A stretch of DNA of 64,000 bases from Stenopsyche tienmushanensis (lineage: Eukaryota; Arthropoda; Insecta; Trichoptera; Stenopsychidae): NCBI GenBank assembly GCA_008973525.1, contig WACJ01000125.1:930001-994000 (forward strand), written 5' to 3'. How positions within the stretch are numbered: the stretch's first letter is position 1; each line of letters begins with the position of its first letter. Below are positions 22,024 through 33,784 of the stretch, one piece after another. The notes under the pieces were generated by a model that was not told the DNA's origin, did no database searches, and saw nothing but the letters and a program-made list of their open reading frames with translations. The translations under genes were made by a program, and so were the position numbers.

Positions 22024-22248
22024 ATGGAGATTGCCAGCTTGTCTCGAGTGTGTTTCTTCTTTTTGACAATCTTCTTCTTTATTTCAAGCATCGACTGCGC
22101 TCCTCAGATGTCAGGTGGAAAATTCTTTCAAGAAAGAACCGATAATGTTGTTTCAACACAGAGGGCGTTCATAATAAATGTCCCGAAGAAAAGATGTGGT
22201 TATAAACAAAGAAGAATAGCCAGCGGACAATGCAAAACAATTTATTAA
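22024..22248 (+). CDS. Gene A (unit 1): small secreted single-disulfide peptide
   Basis: The 74-residue precursor starts MEIASLSRVCFFFLTIFFFI, and the signal peptide probably ends near SSIDC-A. The mature peptide of about 49 residues ends FIINVPKKRCGYKQRRIASG, then QCKTIY. Two cysteines are separated by 11 residues, with G two positions before the second Cys, then K and a final aromatic. This recalls the ENF/GBP cytokine pattern, and the INVP before the first Cys recalls secapins. Transcription probably starts at the TCAGT near 21880. A donor-like G|GTTGAG lies one base after the TAA, and AATAAA at 22262 could end an unspliced form. Compared with its duplicate at 31664, 17 of 74 residues differ. 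It may be a signalling or immune/venom-type peptide; the role is not shown by the sequence. Confidence 0.82.
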   Translation: MEIASLSRVCFFFLTIFFFISSIDCAPQMSGGKFFQERTDNVVSTQRAFIINVPKKRCGYKQRRIASGQCKTIY

Positions 22249-22261
22249 GGTTGAGTTTTTT

Positions 22262-22267
22262 AATAAA
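22262..22267 (+). terminator. Polyadenylation signal of gene A
   Basis: AATAAA 14 nt after the stop; also present after the duplicate gene, in the same context. Confidence 0.5.
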
Positions 22268-22619
22268 GAATTTAAGATAGGCTATATTTTAAATCGGTAT
22301 AGATTGAGTTCCAAGTGTTGGTATAATGGATTAGATCATGGATTCCTATTATACAGATCTTATTGCTACCAATCCACTATACTAACGCATTTGCAAAATT
22401 TATCGTTTCGATTCAACTTAAGCCTGATTTCTTGGATCTGAATATGCAAATTGTGAGGTGATTAATAAAATCCAATAGGGAATAATCGAAAATAAATGAT
22501 AATTTTGGTAATCACTCACAGATCTATTTCTATTTAAATGTATATTAAAATAATCTTATTATAACTTAAATGGGAAACCACTACATGATCAAATTTTCCC
22601 GTAGAGAAATCATCTATGG

Positions 22620-23840
22620 AGACTACTTACATCCAATAATTGATGTTTTACCTTTAAAAGAAGGAATAAATCAAATAAAAAGAAAGAAAAAATCGTGTCG
22701 TTACCAAAACTTGAAGTTGTCTTAGTTATAAAATGCTTATAATGCTAACAAATGGCAATTGATTTATTGCCAAACGATAAGATAGTTCTTTGTTGAACAG
22801 CTTTAAAATTGAAATTGAAAATTTTATTACCGTTGCAGTGAAGTCATTTGCAGTTATATTTGATTTGATTTTTTCTAAAGATAGCAAAAATATTTTTTTC
22901 TTGCTTTTATAATGTAAAATGTCATTTTTATGATTTTGAATTAAAAAAAACCATTTTTAGATTCAATTTATGTTTGCCTTTTTTCTAGGGTTTCATAAAG
23001 AGCACTCGATGCATCAAGATCGATATCTGTATGTTTACTATGTTAGGTTTCTATTCTTTACCAAACATATTTCATAATTATATTAATGCTCCAATATTTA
23101 AATCTCCTTGAAAGCTGTTCATATTCATCATGTTTAACTAGTATTTGGCTTTTAAACTTTTTTTTTGTAAGCAATTCAGGATATTTCTGTTCAAGTTAGT
23201 TCTTGTATTATAGATGATGGTCTGTTTGTTTTTGATTTATTTGCTTCCTCAAAAGTAACCTTTTAAGAATGAAGATTCACGTGAGTTAAAAACGTTAAAA
23301 CGGTTACTCGTATGCTTAAAACATATTTCCACATTCAAAGTGATGCTAGCTTTAGACTCTCCTTTGTATATCCTTTTTTTCTGCACCATAATGAACACTT
23401 TTTGTACATCCTTTTACAGGGTGCAACAGGGAAAATTCCTTACTTGAAACGTGCACCCTAAAGCGACATTTATTCCGAGAAGGGTGGGATGATGCTTCTA
23501 AGGCAAACGCGCTTTCCTTCATCTTCTACTGCATGATCGATACTTACATACGTACAATAAAACTACATAAAAAACGTTAATTTTTGTTATTTCAAATGAA
23601 AATAATTTGATACTTTTAAAAACTATCTCTAAACTATCGCCTTTAAAGCATGTATTTCAAATAAGGAAATTATCCTGCCGCACTCTGTATCATTTGACAT
23701 TTGACAATAACACCATTTTATTAGGTTTAATTTTAATATGCCAAATTTTATATTTTTAATACGATATATCACTTTAATTGTTACTAATTTAAAACTATTC
23801 GTATATTGTCAACATTTGTATTGCTAATTAAAATTTTCCA
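22620..23840. other. Unit-1-specific non-coding DNA
   Basis: This part is largely missing from unit 2, where the equivalent of 22620 is joined to the equivalent of 23392 (AACACTTTTTGTACATCC). The patch at 23440-23530 is a little GC-richer. No gene or clear element was found. Confidence 0.5.
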
Positions 23841-23844
23841 AGTA

Positions 23845-24093
23845 CAGTGGTGCCTCGCATAACGAACGCCTCGTACAGCGAACGCTGCACACAGCGAACT
23901 TCCTATTCGTTTATTTCATGATTCATACAACGAACTTCGCTTCACACAACGAAGTCGCGACGAACGACTTTGGACAGGTTTTTCATGAAACCATCGGCCA
24001 AAAAGCGTGCTTTTGCGCGTTTCACATAACGAACTTTTCGCATTAGGAACTTGCTCCTGGAACGAATTAAGTTCATTGTGTGAGGCACCACTG
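23845..24093. mobile_element. Tigger/pogo-type MITE
   Basis: A 249-bp element with 12-bp inverted ends: CAGTGGTGCCTCGCATAACG at the left and TGTGAGGCACCACTG at the right. It is flanked by TA on both sides. TA target duplication and such ends fit the pogo/Tigger group. Internal direct motifs ACGAAC and CAGCGAAC recur. Non-coding, and only in unit 1. Confidence 0.85.
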
Positions 24094-24095
24094 TA

Positions 24096-25765
24096 TTGAT
24101 ATTTTAGTGGACAGCTTGCCACTCATATTAAATAGTAGATGTGATTCTAGCCTCCATAAATACGAATTCTTATGACAATCCTGAGTAATGTTATATTAAC
24201 TAAGGTCCGTTCTCTAATTTTATTTACTAATTTTCCCATCTGAGATGGAAAATCTGAGCAAAATGGCATTTAAGCAATAAATGTTGCTCTAATTATGACC
24301 AGACAAGTCTTTACATTCACGTGGCTTCTCGTTACTTCAAATTATTGGCGAGTTTTCTATATAATAAAAAGACCTATTTCCTATATATTTGGCTGTTGGC
24401 TGGTTTTAAGCCTTGTTTATAAAAAATAAGCTGATGTCAAATTAATGCGCTTTTACTAATAATTTGATAGGCAAAATGTGATAAATTTAAGGTAAGTAAA
24501 TCCTGATAAAAATAGAACTATTGTATGTTGACTTTATGGTGTCGAGAAAATTCATCTTAATAATGTCAACATTTAGCTGATCATACATTGACTATAACAA
24601 ATAAGGCACTTCATAAAAATCGATGGACCTCTAATAAATATTCATCAAAGCAGCCCGGGCTGTCCATATAAATTATGCATTGTTAAGAGGTCAACTAGCA
24701 GTGCATTTGACTGCGTAAAGTGTTCCTTTGTACGTAATTCACATCTCCAGGATGATGACAGTAGTCAAAGTAACTGGCCAATTTAAATCACCACAGGCTA
24801 GAGCATACTTCATGTATTGGAAGTATCAATCGATACATTTAGTACTCGTATAAATATTTTGTTTTGTTTTGTTGGAAAGTTTGTTTATACTCAGATAGAA
24901 GGTATCAAATTCATAATCTGAGTAAATTTCTGGTCTGTATTTTTATGTGATGGTTTTCTTATTGCCTTTTATTTGTAATTTAAATATTGATATTTAAGTG
25001 GAATAAAATGTATAGGTGAGTTGTGAAATCTTCATTATTTTATATAATCTTTAAGATATTTAAATTAATTAATAGTCTTTTACGATATGTCTATAATCTA
25101 CAGTATACAGTCATATTACATGTCATATTAATACTTCGCTCGATTAATTGATCGAATGAATTGATTGATTCAAACTGTCAATTGAGAATCAATAAAGTAT
25201 ATTTTCCCTTTTTTTTTTTACAAATATCAACTTTCGTATTTGCCTGTAAATTGCTATTATTAATTTATTTATGATAAATTTTGTCACGTAATTGATTTAT
25301 CTTAAATCATTCGCTATGAGATAATTCGACACCTTTGACACTGACAATCAGCCAAAATGTTTAAACATAGTTTCGCTTAAAATTCTTGGAATATTCTTGT
25401 GTGATTAAATTCTGATCAATTCAACATTGTCATTTTAAGAATTTATTTTCCAGTTTTTTTTGAGGATGATATATTCACGCTGTATCAACGTGGATAAATA
25501 CAAATTTTTTATTATGATATTCTTGAATGACTAATAATTTATTTTGGAAGGTTTAAAATTTAGATTTATGTTTATTAAGAATTTATGGCATGCTAAAAAA
25601 AAACTTTAAATTATCATATAAATTAAAGATTTAAGACTATTTTTAATTCAGAGGTTGTAATCGTATAGTTTTTGATGCCATAAAATATCACCCAGTAATA
25701 AAAAATACTATTGTTGCTCTTATAAAATTAAATAATTAAATAAATTCGTGAGGAGTAAACGACTT
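24096..25765. other. Intergenic DNA, nothing recognised
   Basis: AT-rich, no coding or repeat assignment. Confidence 0.5.
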
Positions 25766-25769
25766 TTAC

Positions 25770-26040
25770 AACGTTCAGTTATAGATATATACATTTTTCG
25801 AACAAATCCGACGGAACAATGTCTGGAGAATAAAGAGGATGTTGAATTGTCTTTCATTCAAGGCTGTTTATTATTTTCGTCATATGGGGGCATTAATTGT
25901 TAACAACAATAATACTTGAACCTTTGATAGCAATTGATTTTTGCGTCCATAATTAGAGTAAATAACCCATTTATCATTTCCAGTTACTAAATCGCCTTAA
26001 AAAAGAGTTTCAGATTCCATTTTTATAAATTGTTCACATG
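25770..26040 (-). mobile_element. mariner transposase relic
   Basis: Minus-strand reading gives GDLVTGNDKWVIYSNYGRK, corresponding to the mariner GDEKW catalytic block with N for the catalytic-site context. It is followed by CPHMTKIINSLE and TIQHPLYSPDIVPSDLFEK, the YSPDLAPSD block. Frames are broken and most of the linker is missing. Dead copy. Confidence 0.75.
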
Positions 26041-26059
26041 CGTTAATGCGGTCACCCAG

Positions 26060-26690
26060 GTTCTCTTAGCTTAGCTTTTTACAGATTTCTTTGAATCAAA
26101 ATTTTCGGACAGAAATTTCTGGAACAAATTTTGACATTTACGAATACGTCATTTAGTCTGGATTTGATTTTAATAGCCAAGCAACCTGCTACTGAAAATG
26201 CACGCTCAGCCTCCACACTCGTTGGAGGTATCGTCATCAGATATATAACACCATCAATGTGACTGATAAAATTCCTTTCTGCTGAGATACGGACTAAAAC
26301 TCGCAAAATTCCCGATTTCCCGACAAATTATTTATTTCCGTCGCTGTATATGAATACTTATATACTACAATACTTTGATGTGATTCGTAATTATATTACG
26401 GAGGAATACAAAAATTCTGAACTCCGTATCTATTATATTTCATGTTGATATTCCCATTGTTAGAGTCGAGGTGTAGTAAATACATCACCGATAGGGAAAG
26501 GTTAATATAACAATTTGAAAAACATATATGTACTGTATATATGTATACATATATTAGATAGTTACCGCCCCTAGGTGTCTCGCCTAAGGTCACCAATTAG
26601 TAGTTACGCCACTGTTTCCAAGCATCCGGATTTCGGCGGGAATGTCTTGATTTAGTAGCCTTCATCATGTTGGTGAGGTGTACGATTTAT
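26060..26690 (-). mobile_element. hAT transposon relic (copy 2 of 3)
   Basis: At 26306-26079 the minus strand encodes TIPPTSVEAERAFSVAGCLA and KIKSRLND, the hATC dimerisation motif. The 26396-26596 stretch is nearly the same as 1854-2054 in copy 1. Its right edge runs into the unit-1 sequence that is shared with 32861-33040. Confidence 0.75.
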
Positions 26691-27450
26691 GTTAGATAAA
26701 TATTTCAATCCCGAATTTTTCGGGATTATGTTTGCTAATCCCGGGATTCATAAGCACTTGAAACTGTCCGGGATTAGATTCCCTACTTATGGGCATCCTA
26801 ATAAATAAAATGTTTTTATAATGATTATTTTACATTATTTAGAATTTTAAAGTTATGATTTAATTATTCTATATATGATAGATGTTGGTAGTGAATACTT
26901 ATTATGAAATTTATGATTTTCATCGTAAAAATAGACCATGAACGGGTCAAATTAATATCGTCGACTTTATGCTGTTGACGTCCATTAGGAGACCTCTGTA
27001 TCGCAATAGTTCAAGGCGTTTTTTGGGACCTCCAATGATGATTTGAATATAATCTGAAGTAATTATTATATTTTTATTTGGTCAATACGTCGTACATTTT
27101 GGCAATATACATCATATGTACTTCTCTATAATAATTTAATGTAATATGTTCTCTATGATGGATAAGTGGCTGGAGATAATTTGCGCATATTTTTAAAATG
27201 TGGCCATTTATGTATTTAATTAATAACGAACATTTTTAACGAGTTTATTCATTTTTCATATTGAAAGATATATTAGTCTTATCTCTAAGCTTTGACCACT
27301 AAAATTTTAATTCAACCACAATTGGGACGTCCATTTTCTATTCCTTCTAATTGCGTTTTCATAACGCACTCGTCTATTACGCTGTGACATCCGTGGCCTA
27401 TTTTAAGATAAACGCACACAACAATCCAATGTTTATTCGATGATAAAATT
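26690..27450. other. Duplicated non-coding DNA upstream of gene B
   Basis: Matches 32920-33705. Near the left edge, short inverted copies of a CCCGGGATT/AATCCCGG core occur several times (26710-26780). No gene. Confidence 0.5.
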
Positions 27451-27454
27451 GTTT

Positions 27455-27462
27455 TATAAATA
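27455..27462 (+). promoter_or_regulatory. TATA box of gene B, unit 1
   Basis: TATAAATA 71 nt before the divide between leader and coding start (ATG at 27533), conserved in unit 2 at 33707. Confidence 0.7.
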
Positions 27463-27532
27463 TACAGTGTCGAGTCGCGTTTGCAAGATAAAAGTTACAA
27501 AAAAATAAATAGAATATTGAGCAAATTTAACA

Positions 27533-27796
27533 ATGAAGATTTTCAATGCGGCTACGTGCTTTTTCTGCATTGCCATCGTCTTGGTGATGGTCTCAGAAAG
27601 TCTGACGTTTTCATTCGGTAAAAGATATGTGACGATCATAACAACTCCCAAACCTTCACTAGTTCGATCATTCGCGTCGTTAATGAGAAAAAGAAATGAT
27701 GTTATTAAAACAAGTAATATAGTAGCATTACCATCGCGAGGTTGTGGATCCAACGAGAGAAAGTTAAAAGGTGGAAAGTGCAAAAAAGTGTACTGA
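27533..27796 (+). CDS. Gene B (unit 1): small secreted single-disulfide peptide
   Basis: The 87-residue precursor starts MKIFNAATCFFCIAIVLVMV, and the signal peptide ends near SESLT. The mature part is basic (KRYVTIITTPKPSLVRSF, LMRKRNDVIK) and ends SRGCGSNERKLKGGKCKKVY. Spacing C-x11-C, with G two positions before the second Cys, K after it and a terminal Y, matches gene A and the 40931 gene. Dibasic KR sites at about 30 and RKR near 54 could release a C-terminal peptide. The duplicate at 33785 encodes exactly the same protein. A 109-residue antisense frame over this gene is a shadow. In this copy the donor just after the stop reads AAG|AT instead of AAG|GT, so the 3'UTR intron seen in unit 2 may not be spliced here. 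Confidence 0.85.
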   Translation: MKIFNAATCFFCIAIVLVMVSESLTFSFGKRYVTIITTPKPSLVRSFASLMRKRNDVIKTSNIVALPSRGCGSNERKLKGGKCKKVY

Positions 27797-28360
27797 AGAT
27801 ATTTTTTAAAAAATTGAATTACTTTTAACCCTAATGAAATTTACAATAATATTTTGTTTTTTAACAATAATCGACATCTATGAAAATATTAAGATCGATT
27901 TTAATCGACACTTCGTCAAATTTAAATTTACCGCGTAATTAGCTGCAATCACGTGACATCGTTAACGAATCAGCATCTCGCACGCTGTTTCTATTTACAA
28001 CACGATACATCATCTATAAGCTTAATGATAGCTAATAGATACAACGGCATTTATGAATATTATCTAATTTTTTAACGACGATTTTGGAAAATGTTTCAAT
28101 TTATCATGGGTTTATTTAAAAAAATAAAATAATCAAGTATTGAGGAAATTTACACATTAGATTATTGAATAAAATGTATGTTTTTGATATGAAAATAATT
28201 TAAAAAATATTATCAAAAAACTATGATTAAATAATATTCGATTTGATTAACTAATACCATCTGTGGGTGGATTGTAAAAATATTTTTTTAAATTTATAAA
28301 TTTATCATTATATTATTGTGCGTTGATAATTTTGCATAAATACGTTTTTTTTATTTTCAG

Positions 28361-28642
28361 GAATTCAAAAATAAGTCACGACAACACTATCCTGCTAAAA
28401 CCCAGTTAATGCAACCATCGAAAATATTCCCCAAGCTCGGTCAGTGCTTCTCAAACTATTCATATAACAGCTGATGTGAAAACAAATTGGCATTTAAAGC
28501 AAATGATTTATGATTATCAACGAAAATAACATTTAACATACGGGGGATACTGGAAAATAATTTTATTACACTTAAAAAAACATTTTTATTGTTAATATCG
28601 TCTTATATATATTTTAAAAAATTATAAATGTTTCATTAATAA
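28361..28642 (+). other. Candidate 3'UTR exon of gene B, unit 1
   Basis: An acceptor with a long T tract (TTTATTTTCAG) precedes GAATTCAAAAATAAG, and AATAAA follows at 28637. The sequence is conserved in unit 2 (34614 onward). No long frame, so if transcribed it is untranslated. Confidence 0.4.
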
Positions 28643-28737
28643 AACATTTCCAACAAACGATGCTGGTGTTATGTTATTTGTGATAAAAGTATGAAACGTA
28701 ATTCTCTTATTTTGCAAACTGTGATCAAAGTCAAGGT

Positions 28738-28771
28738 CTTATCAAAGTCAATGGAGGCTGACTTTGATAAG
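28738..28771. repeat. Conserved 13-bp inverted repeat (hairpin), unit 1
   Basis: CTTATCAAAGTCA, 8 bases, TGACTTTGATAAG: a perfect stem. It is preceded by another TCAAAGTCA and by TCAAGGTC, which resembles an FTZ-F1-type half site. Kept intact in unit 2 at 34993-35026. Confidence 0.6.
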
Positions 28772-29997
28772 AATAAATATTGGAGCCATTTTTCAGATTT
28801 TGACCTTTTTGCGACGAAAACTCTTGTCATGTAAATATGTTTTCAATACTTAATAGCAAATACTTTACAGTAGGTGCCAATAATTATATTTAATGTATTC
28901 ATCATCTTCAAAATGAAGCTTGCGGCGTATGATTATCGGTCGAATTACAGTTTTGTATATTAAAAATTTATTAGATGCCAAAGAGTACTGCGTCGTCGAA
29001 AAACACCTACATTCCCCACTTTAGTCTTCTGTCTAAAGTCACCCTCAAGTATTTTCTTTGATTCGATGGAGCTGAACCCGACAACTTATGGATCAGTTTG
29101 ACGATGTTTATATTTCACGAAAAACAAGACAGCTTCGGTGTTTCTTTACACTATTTAAAAAATTATCAAAAATGCACACGAATTTTTTGACTGACCTTGA
29201 TAAATGTACTTTTTGAAAACCCATTTTATTAATATTTTTATGGATCATTTGATTGTAGATGTTGATTTATAATTTTAAAATTATCATAGTGTGCCTTGTA
29301 TTTATACAATAATAAAAAGGAAAAGGTGCTTATAAAGTATTTTGCAGATAGCCTTGGAATTTTATGATACGTAGTAGAAAAAATTGACTCTTAATCAAGT
29401 TATTCGAATATGTTTTTTTCGTTTTGATCTCTGTTGTCATGGTTCGTAATATTTTGTAGATTGTAGACTTATTAAGTTTGTCAAATCAGGAAGACTCAAA
29501 TAATAAAAAAGAAATATTTTTTAGATTACCATCGATGCTAAGTACAATGAATCATAAATTTTTACACAATTGAAATGTTGAATGTCGTATATTTGTTTTC
29601 TTATTTATGTTATTGGATGTTCATTTGAAGTGATGTCTTCTAAGCTACTGGATTAATCTATCAAGCTAAGTGATACTAATTTTGAAATGCTAATTTTATA
29701 TTTTAGTTTAATTAACAACAATATCCCCAACTATGAACGAAGACTTAATTGAAGCAAATTACAGTATTTTATAAATTTGTTTTAACTATTTTATTATTAT
29801 GTTCTACTACTGCTAGTATTTTGTAAGCGAATTAAAAATGATGTATTCATGTTGAAATAGATTCTCAATAATCTGGAGCACTGAGTGTACATGAAAAAGT
29901 GGGATTCGACAAGGTCGTGATGCCGACATTTTCCAGTCGTATATTTCAGAATTATGAATTTTGTTCCAAGAGCTTAAAGTTGTGTTTATACTGTTAA

Positions 29998-30913
29998 CCC
30001 TTTGCGGTCGTATATCGCTCTCAGCCACCACACAAGGAACCATACGAATCTTAAATCTATTCATTCATGTATCAGTTTATAACTTCTCCGAATGCTCTTA
30101 AGTGACTAAGTGACCTTATTATAAACGAAATCATTGCTCCGACAAATCAGAGATAACGAAACTCAACATAAAAAAAGTCGGTCGTTCCACTCTCACCATG
30201 CAAAACACCGTAGTGAGTCAGTCGCCTTTTGAGAGTGAAGAAATTGGCAATCTTCGGAGATATTTCGCAGAATTTCAAATAAAGCTTTATAAATTAAGTT
30301 TAACTGTAACTAGGCATTCTCGCTTGTCAAAATATTCCAAAATAGCAAAAAGAAAGTCACCGAAAGAAGTGTAGTCGAAAATCAGGACTGCACATTGAAA
30401 ACTGCTTTCAAAGATACCACACATGGAAAAATATAATATATAATTTTTAAATAAAAACATGTTATTGATACACAGTATTGTCTAAATCAACGGTTCATAA
30501 ACTTATGTAGTCCGCGGACCACTTCTTGAGCAAAATTTCTTTCGCGGACCCCCTCAATTTTTTATTGGCGGACCCTATCTCAACCCTTCTGACTTAATTT
30601 TTCAAACAAATATTTCTTAGTTAAATATTGGTCAAAATAGATCTTCTTACAGTGTTTTTTGTAAATAGTTCCACAAAAATATCTTGTTCAAAAAAAATAA
30701 AATGTTTTTTAATTTTATTTTCGCGAACTCCCAGGGATCCTCGGACTCCAGTTCAAGAACCGCTGGTCTAAATATACATCTAATGTCAATTAAGAATTGA
30801 TAGATCTTGTTTATGCTTCATAATCTTGTATGTTATGTATCAGTGCTTTTTCAATGGAAATTAATTCCGATTATCACGACACCCATGTCCAAATTTAATA
30901 CGTCCGCAAAGGG
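29998..30913. mobile_element. piggyBac-type MITE, unit 2 copy
   Basis: Flanked by TTAA at 29994-29997 and 30914-30917. The ends are CCCTTTGCGGTCGTAT and, reversed, CCCTTTGCGGACGTAT, better matched than in unit 1. It was present before the duplication. Confidence 0.85.
30488..30765. mobile_element. hAT-type MITE nested in the piggyBac MITE, unit 2
   Basis: Flanked by a perfect 8-bp duplication GTCTAAAT (30480-30487 and 30766-30773). The end sequences match unit 1. An internal stretch around 30725 is deleted relative to unit 1. Confidence 0.88.
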
Positions 30914-31663
30914 TTAATATGTGAAAAATGATTGTTGTCTAATAATTCCAAAAAAAATCGCAAATATCTTCAATTCAAAATCTTTTATTTTTTCTAAAAT
31001 GTTTTTTGCTTTAATTTTACTAATTGCTGCCAATTTAAAGGTTTTTGGTACGGCCAGCAAATGGTTCTAGCAAAAAATGCATCTTGTATTTATTTGATTG
31101 CTATATTGTAACTAGTTTTATAATTTACTCATTTAAATATAATATTTCAAGCGAATAACTATGAACCGCGCAATAATTTTGAGATTATCGTAGAAATTTG
31201 CGCATGTTGGTGAGGTGTTGACACCGTGGTGATATGTTGTAAAAATCCAAGAATTGAAGAAGTGCTATTTTAAACGATGACCTCAAGTATATTAGATCCC
31301 AATTGGAAGCCAAGAAATCTGACGATGCCTGCTTGTTATTTGAATAGTGTACTGTTTATCGTCTGCGCAAATACACGCTTTCTGTGTGCATTTTTATGAG
31401 TCGATGGTCATAAAAAATACATATCTAAGTCATTTTGGTTCAATTGCCCTCGATTGTGTCAAAACAGTCTTATCAATAAAAATAAATTGACAAAACACTT
31501 TCATTGTGATTCGTCTCGATCAGTCAAACAGTTGTTCGCAGTATTTGTATTGTGAAACGGGTGAAAAGCTCGTCAAATGTTCGATGTGTTTTTCTTGTTC
31601 AGAATTTGTGTAACGTGCTGACCTAATTGACCCGGAAAATAAAAGTGCTTGATAAGAAATAAA

Positions 31664-31888
31664 ATGGAGATTGTCAGCTTGTCTCGAGTGTGTTTCTTCT
31701 TTTTGACAATCTTCTTCTTTATTTCAAGCATCGATTGCGCTCCTCAGATGTCAGGTGGAAAATTCTTTAAAATAAAAACCGATAATGCTGTTTCAACACG
31801 GAACGGGGTCCTAATAAATCTCCAGAGGAAAAAATGTGGTTATAATCAAAGAAGAATATCCAGCGGACAATGCAAAACAATTAATTAA
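31664..31888 (+). CDS. Gene A (unit 2): diverged duplicate of the 22024 peptide
   Basis: The 74-residue precursor starts MEIVSLSRVCFFFLTIFFFI. Signal peptide, length and both cysteines are kept, but the mature part is much changed: FKIKTDNAVSTRNGVLINLQ, then RKKCGYNQRRISSGQCKTIN. By hand count there are 20 nucleotide differences from the unit 1 copy, 19 of them amino-acid changing, against 5 differences in the 180 bp just upstream. The terminal aromatic Y is replaced by N, which might matter if the peptide acts like ENF cytokines. The same G|GTTGAG donor-like site follows the stop. Confidence 0.82.
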   Translation: MEIVSLSRVCFFFLTIFFFISSIDCAPQMSGGKFFKIKTDNAVSTRNGVLINLQRKKCGYNQRRISSGQCKTIN

Positions 31889-32299
31889 GGTTGAGTTTTT
31901 TAATAAAGAATTTAAGATACGCTGTATTTTAAATCAGTATATATTAGGTTGAGTTCCAAGTGTTGGTATAGTGGATTAGATCATGGATTCCTATTATACA
32001 GATCTTATTGCTACCATTCCACTATACTAACATATTTGCAAAATTTATCGTTTCGATTCAATTTAAGCCTGATTTTTTGGATCTGAATATTCAAATTGTG
32101 AGTTGATTAATAAAATCAAATTGGGAACAGTCGAAAACACGTGATAATTTTGGTAATCACTCACAGATCTATTTCTATTTAAATGTATATTAAAATAATC
32201 TTATTATAACTTAAATGGGAAACCACTACATGATCAAATTTTCCCGTAGAGAAATCATCTATGGAGAACACTTTTTGTACATCCTTATACAGGGTGCAA

Positions 32300-32660
32300 C
32301 AGGGAAAACTCTATCGATTCGATCGTCTCGATCCAGGTTTACCCTGATTTCCTGGATTAGAAAAAGTAAATTCTGAGGCGATTAATAAAGTCGTGCAGGG
32401 ACGCCCATGAGTGAGTAATTGAATTTGCAACAATAATTAAATTATCATTTATATATACAATATAATGATAATTTCGCTACTCACTCATAGATTCTCTCCT
32501 CTCCTACCTTTCCAAATAATCCTATCCTTACTTTACCACGTGTGGAAGGCAACGGGAAACCACCACATTAAATCATTTCCCAAGTAAGATCTCCTATGGA
32601 GATCCCCTATATCCGTTATCGGATATGACATATCAAAGATTCATGCTTTGATGGACGTCA
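32300..32660. repeat. Diverged second copy of the 22400-22620 type repeat
   Basis: It shares CGATT..A..TTTA.CCTGATTTC.TGGAT, ACTCA..GATT.T, GGGAAACCACTACAT-type and ATCTCCTATGGAGA blocks with 22400-22620 and 32040-32270, but is much older. It contains AGGCAACGGGAAACCACCAC. Probably a dispersed repeat whose family I cannot name, and possibly the site where the deletion in unit 2 resolved. Confidence 0.45.
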
Positions 32661-32689
32661 TAAGGATTTAAAAAAAAAATCCCGTTATA

Positions 32690-32900
32690 AGAGTTGAGGT
32701 GTAGTAAATACATCACCGGTAGGGAAATGTTTAGTTAACAATTTGAAAAACATATATGTACTCTATATATGTATACATAAATTAGACATATACTGCCTCT
32801 AGGCGCCACCTAAGCTTGCCAATTAGTAGTTACGCCACTGTTTCTAAGCGTCCAGATTTCGGCGGGAATGTCTCGATTTAGTAGCCTTCATCGTGTTGGT
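32690..32900 (-). mobile_element. hAT relic fragment (copy 3 of 3)
   Basis: Matches 26455-26690 (GAGGTGTAGTAAATACATCA, then ATATATGTACT...), but the hATC coding end present in copies 1 and 2 is missing. Confidence 0.65.
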
Positions 32901-33706
32901 GAGGTGTACGATTTCTGTTAGATAAATATTTCAATCCCGATTTTTTCGGGATTATGTTTACTAGTCCCGGGATTCTTAAGTACTTAAAACTGTCCGGGAT
33001 TAGATTCCCTACTTATGGGCATCCTAATAAATAAAATGCTTTTATAATGATTATTTTACGTTATTTAGATTTTTACAGTTATGATTTAATTATTTAATTT
33101 TTCGATATATATTAAGGGTTGGTGGTGAATACTTATTATGAAATTTATGATTTTCATCGTAAAAATAGACCATGAACGGGTCAAATTATTATCGTCGATT
33201 TTATGCTTTTGACGTCCATTAGGAGACCTCTTTATCGCAATAGTTCAAGGCGTTTTTTGGGACATCCAATGATGATTTGAATATAATCTTAATTAATTAT
33301 TATATTTTTATTTGGCCAATACGTCGTACATTTTGGCAATATACATCGTATGTACTTCTCTATAATAATTTAATGTAGTTTTTAATTTAATTTAATGTTC
33401 TCTATGATGGATAAGTGGCTGAAGATAATTTGCGCACATTTTTAAAATGTGGCCATTTATGTATTTAATTAATAACGAATATTTTTAACGAGTTTATTCA
33501 TTGTTCATATTGAAAGATATATTAGAGTCTTATCTCTATGCTTAGACCACTAAAATTTTAATTCAACCACAATTGGGACGTCCATTTTCTATTCCTTTTA
33601 ATCGCGTTTTCACAACGCACTCGTCTATTACGCTGTGACATCCGTGGCCATATTTTAAGATAAACGCACACAACAGTCCAAGGTTTATTCAATGATAAAA
33701 TTGTTT

Positions 33707-33714
33707 TATAAATA
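33707..33714 (+). promoter_or_regulatory. TATA box of gene B, unit 2
   Basis: TATAAATA in the same place as in unit 1. Confidence 0.7.
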
Positions 33715-33784
33715 TACAGTGTCGAGTCGCGTTTGCAAGATAAAAGTTACAAAAAAATAAATAAAATATTGAGCAAATTTAACA

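Larger units (their letters stand above)
18970..28849. repeat. Tandem segmental duplication, unit 1
   Basis: Sequence from AGTAGGTGCCAATAATTATA at about 18978 is repeated from about 28870, and the right part (26690-28849) is repeated at 32920-35100. Unit 1 holds gene A at 22024 and gene B at 27533. It also contains about 4 kb (22620-26660) that is mostly missing from unit 2, and a 463-bp stretch (20986-21448) absent from unit 2. Shared non-coding DNA differs by only a few percent. Confidence 0.9.

Noticed and set aside
27454..27783. 109-residue antisense frame over gene B, present in both units
   Set aside because: Its conservation is a by-product of the near-identity of the two B copies. 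It has no signal peptide or motif, while the sense frame has signal peptide, TATA box and the cysteine motif.
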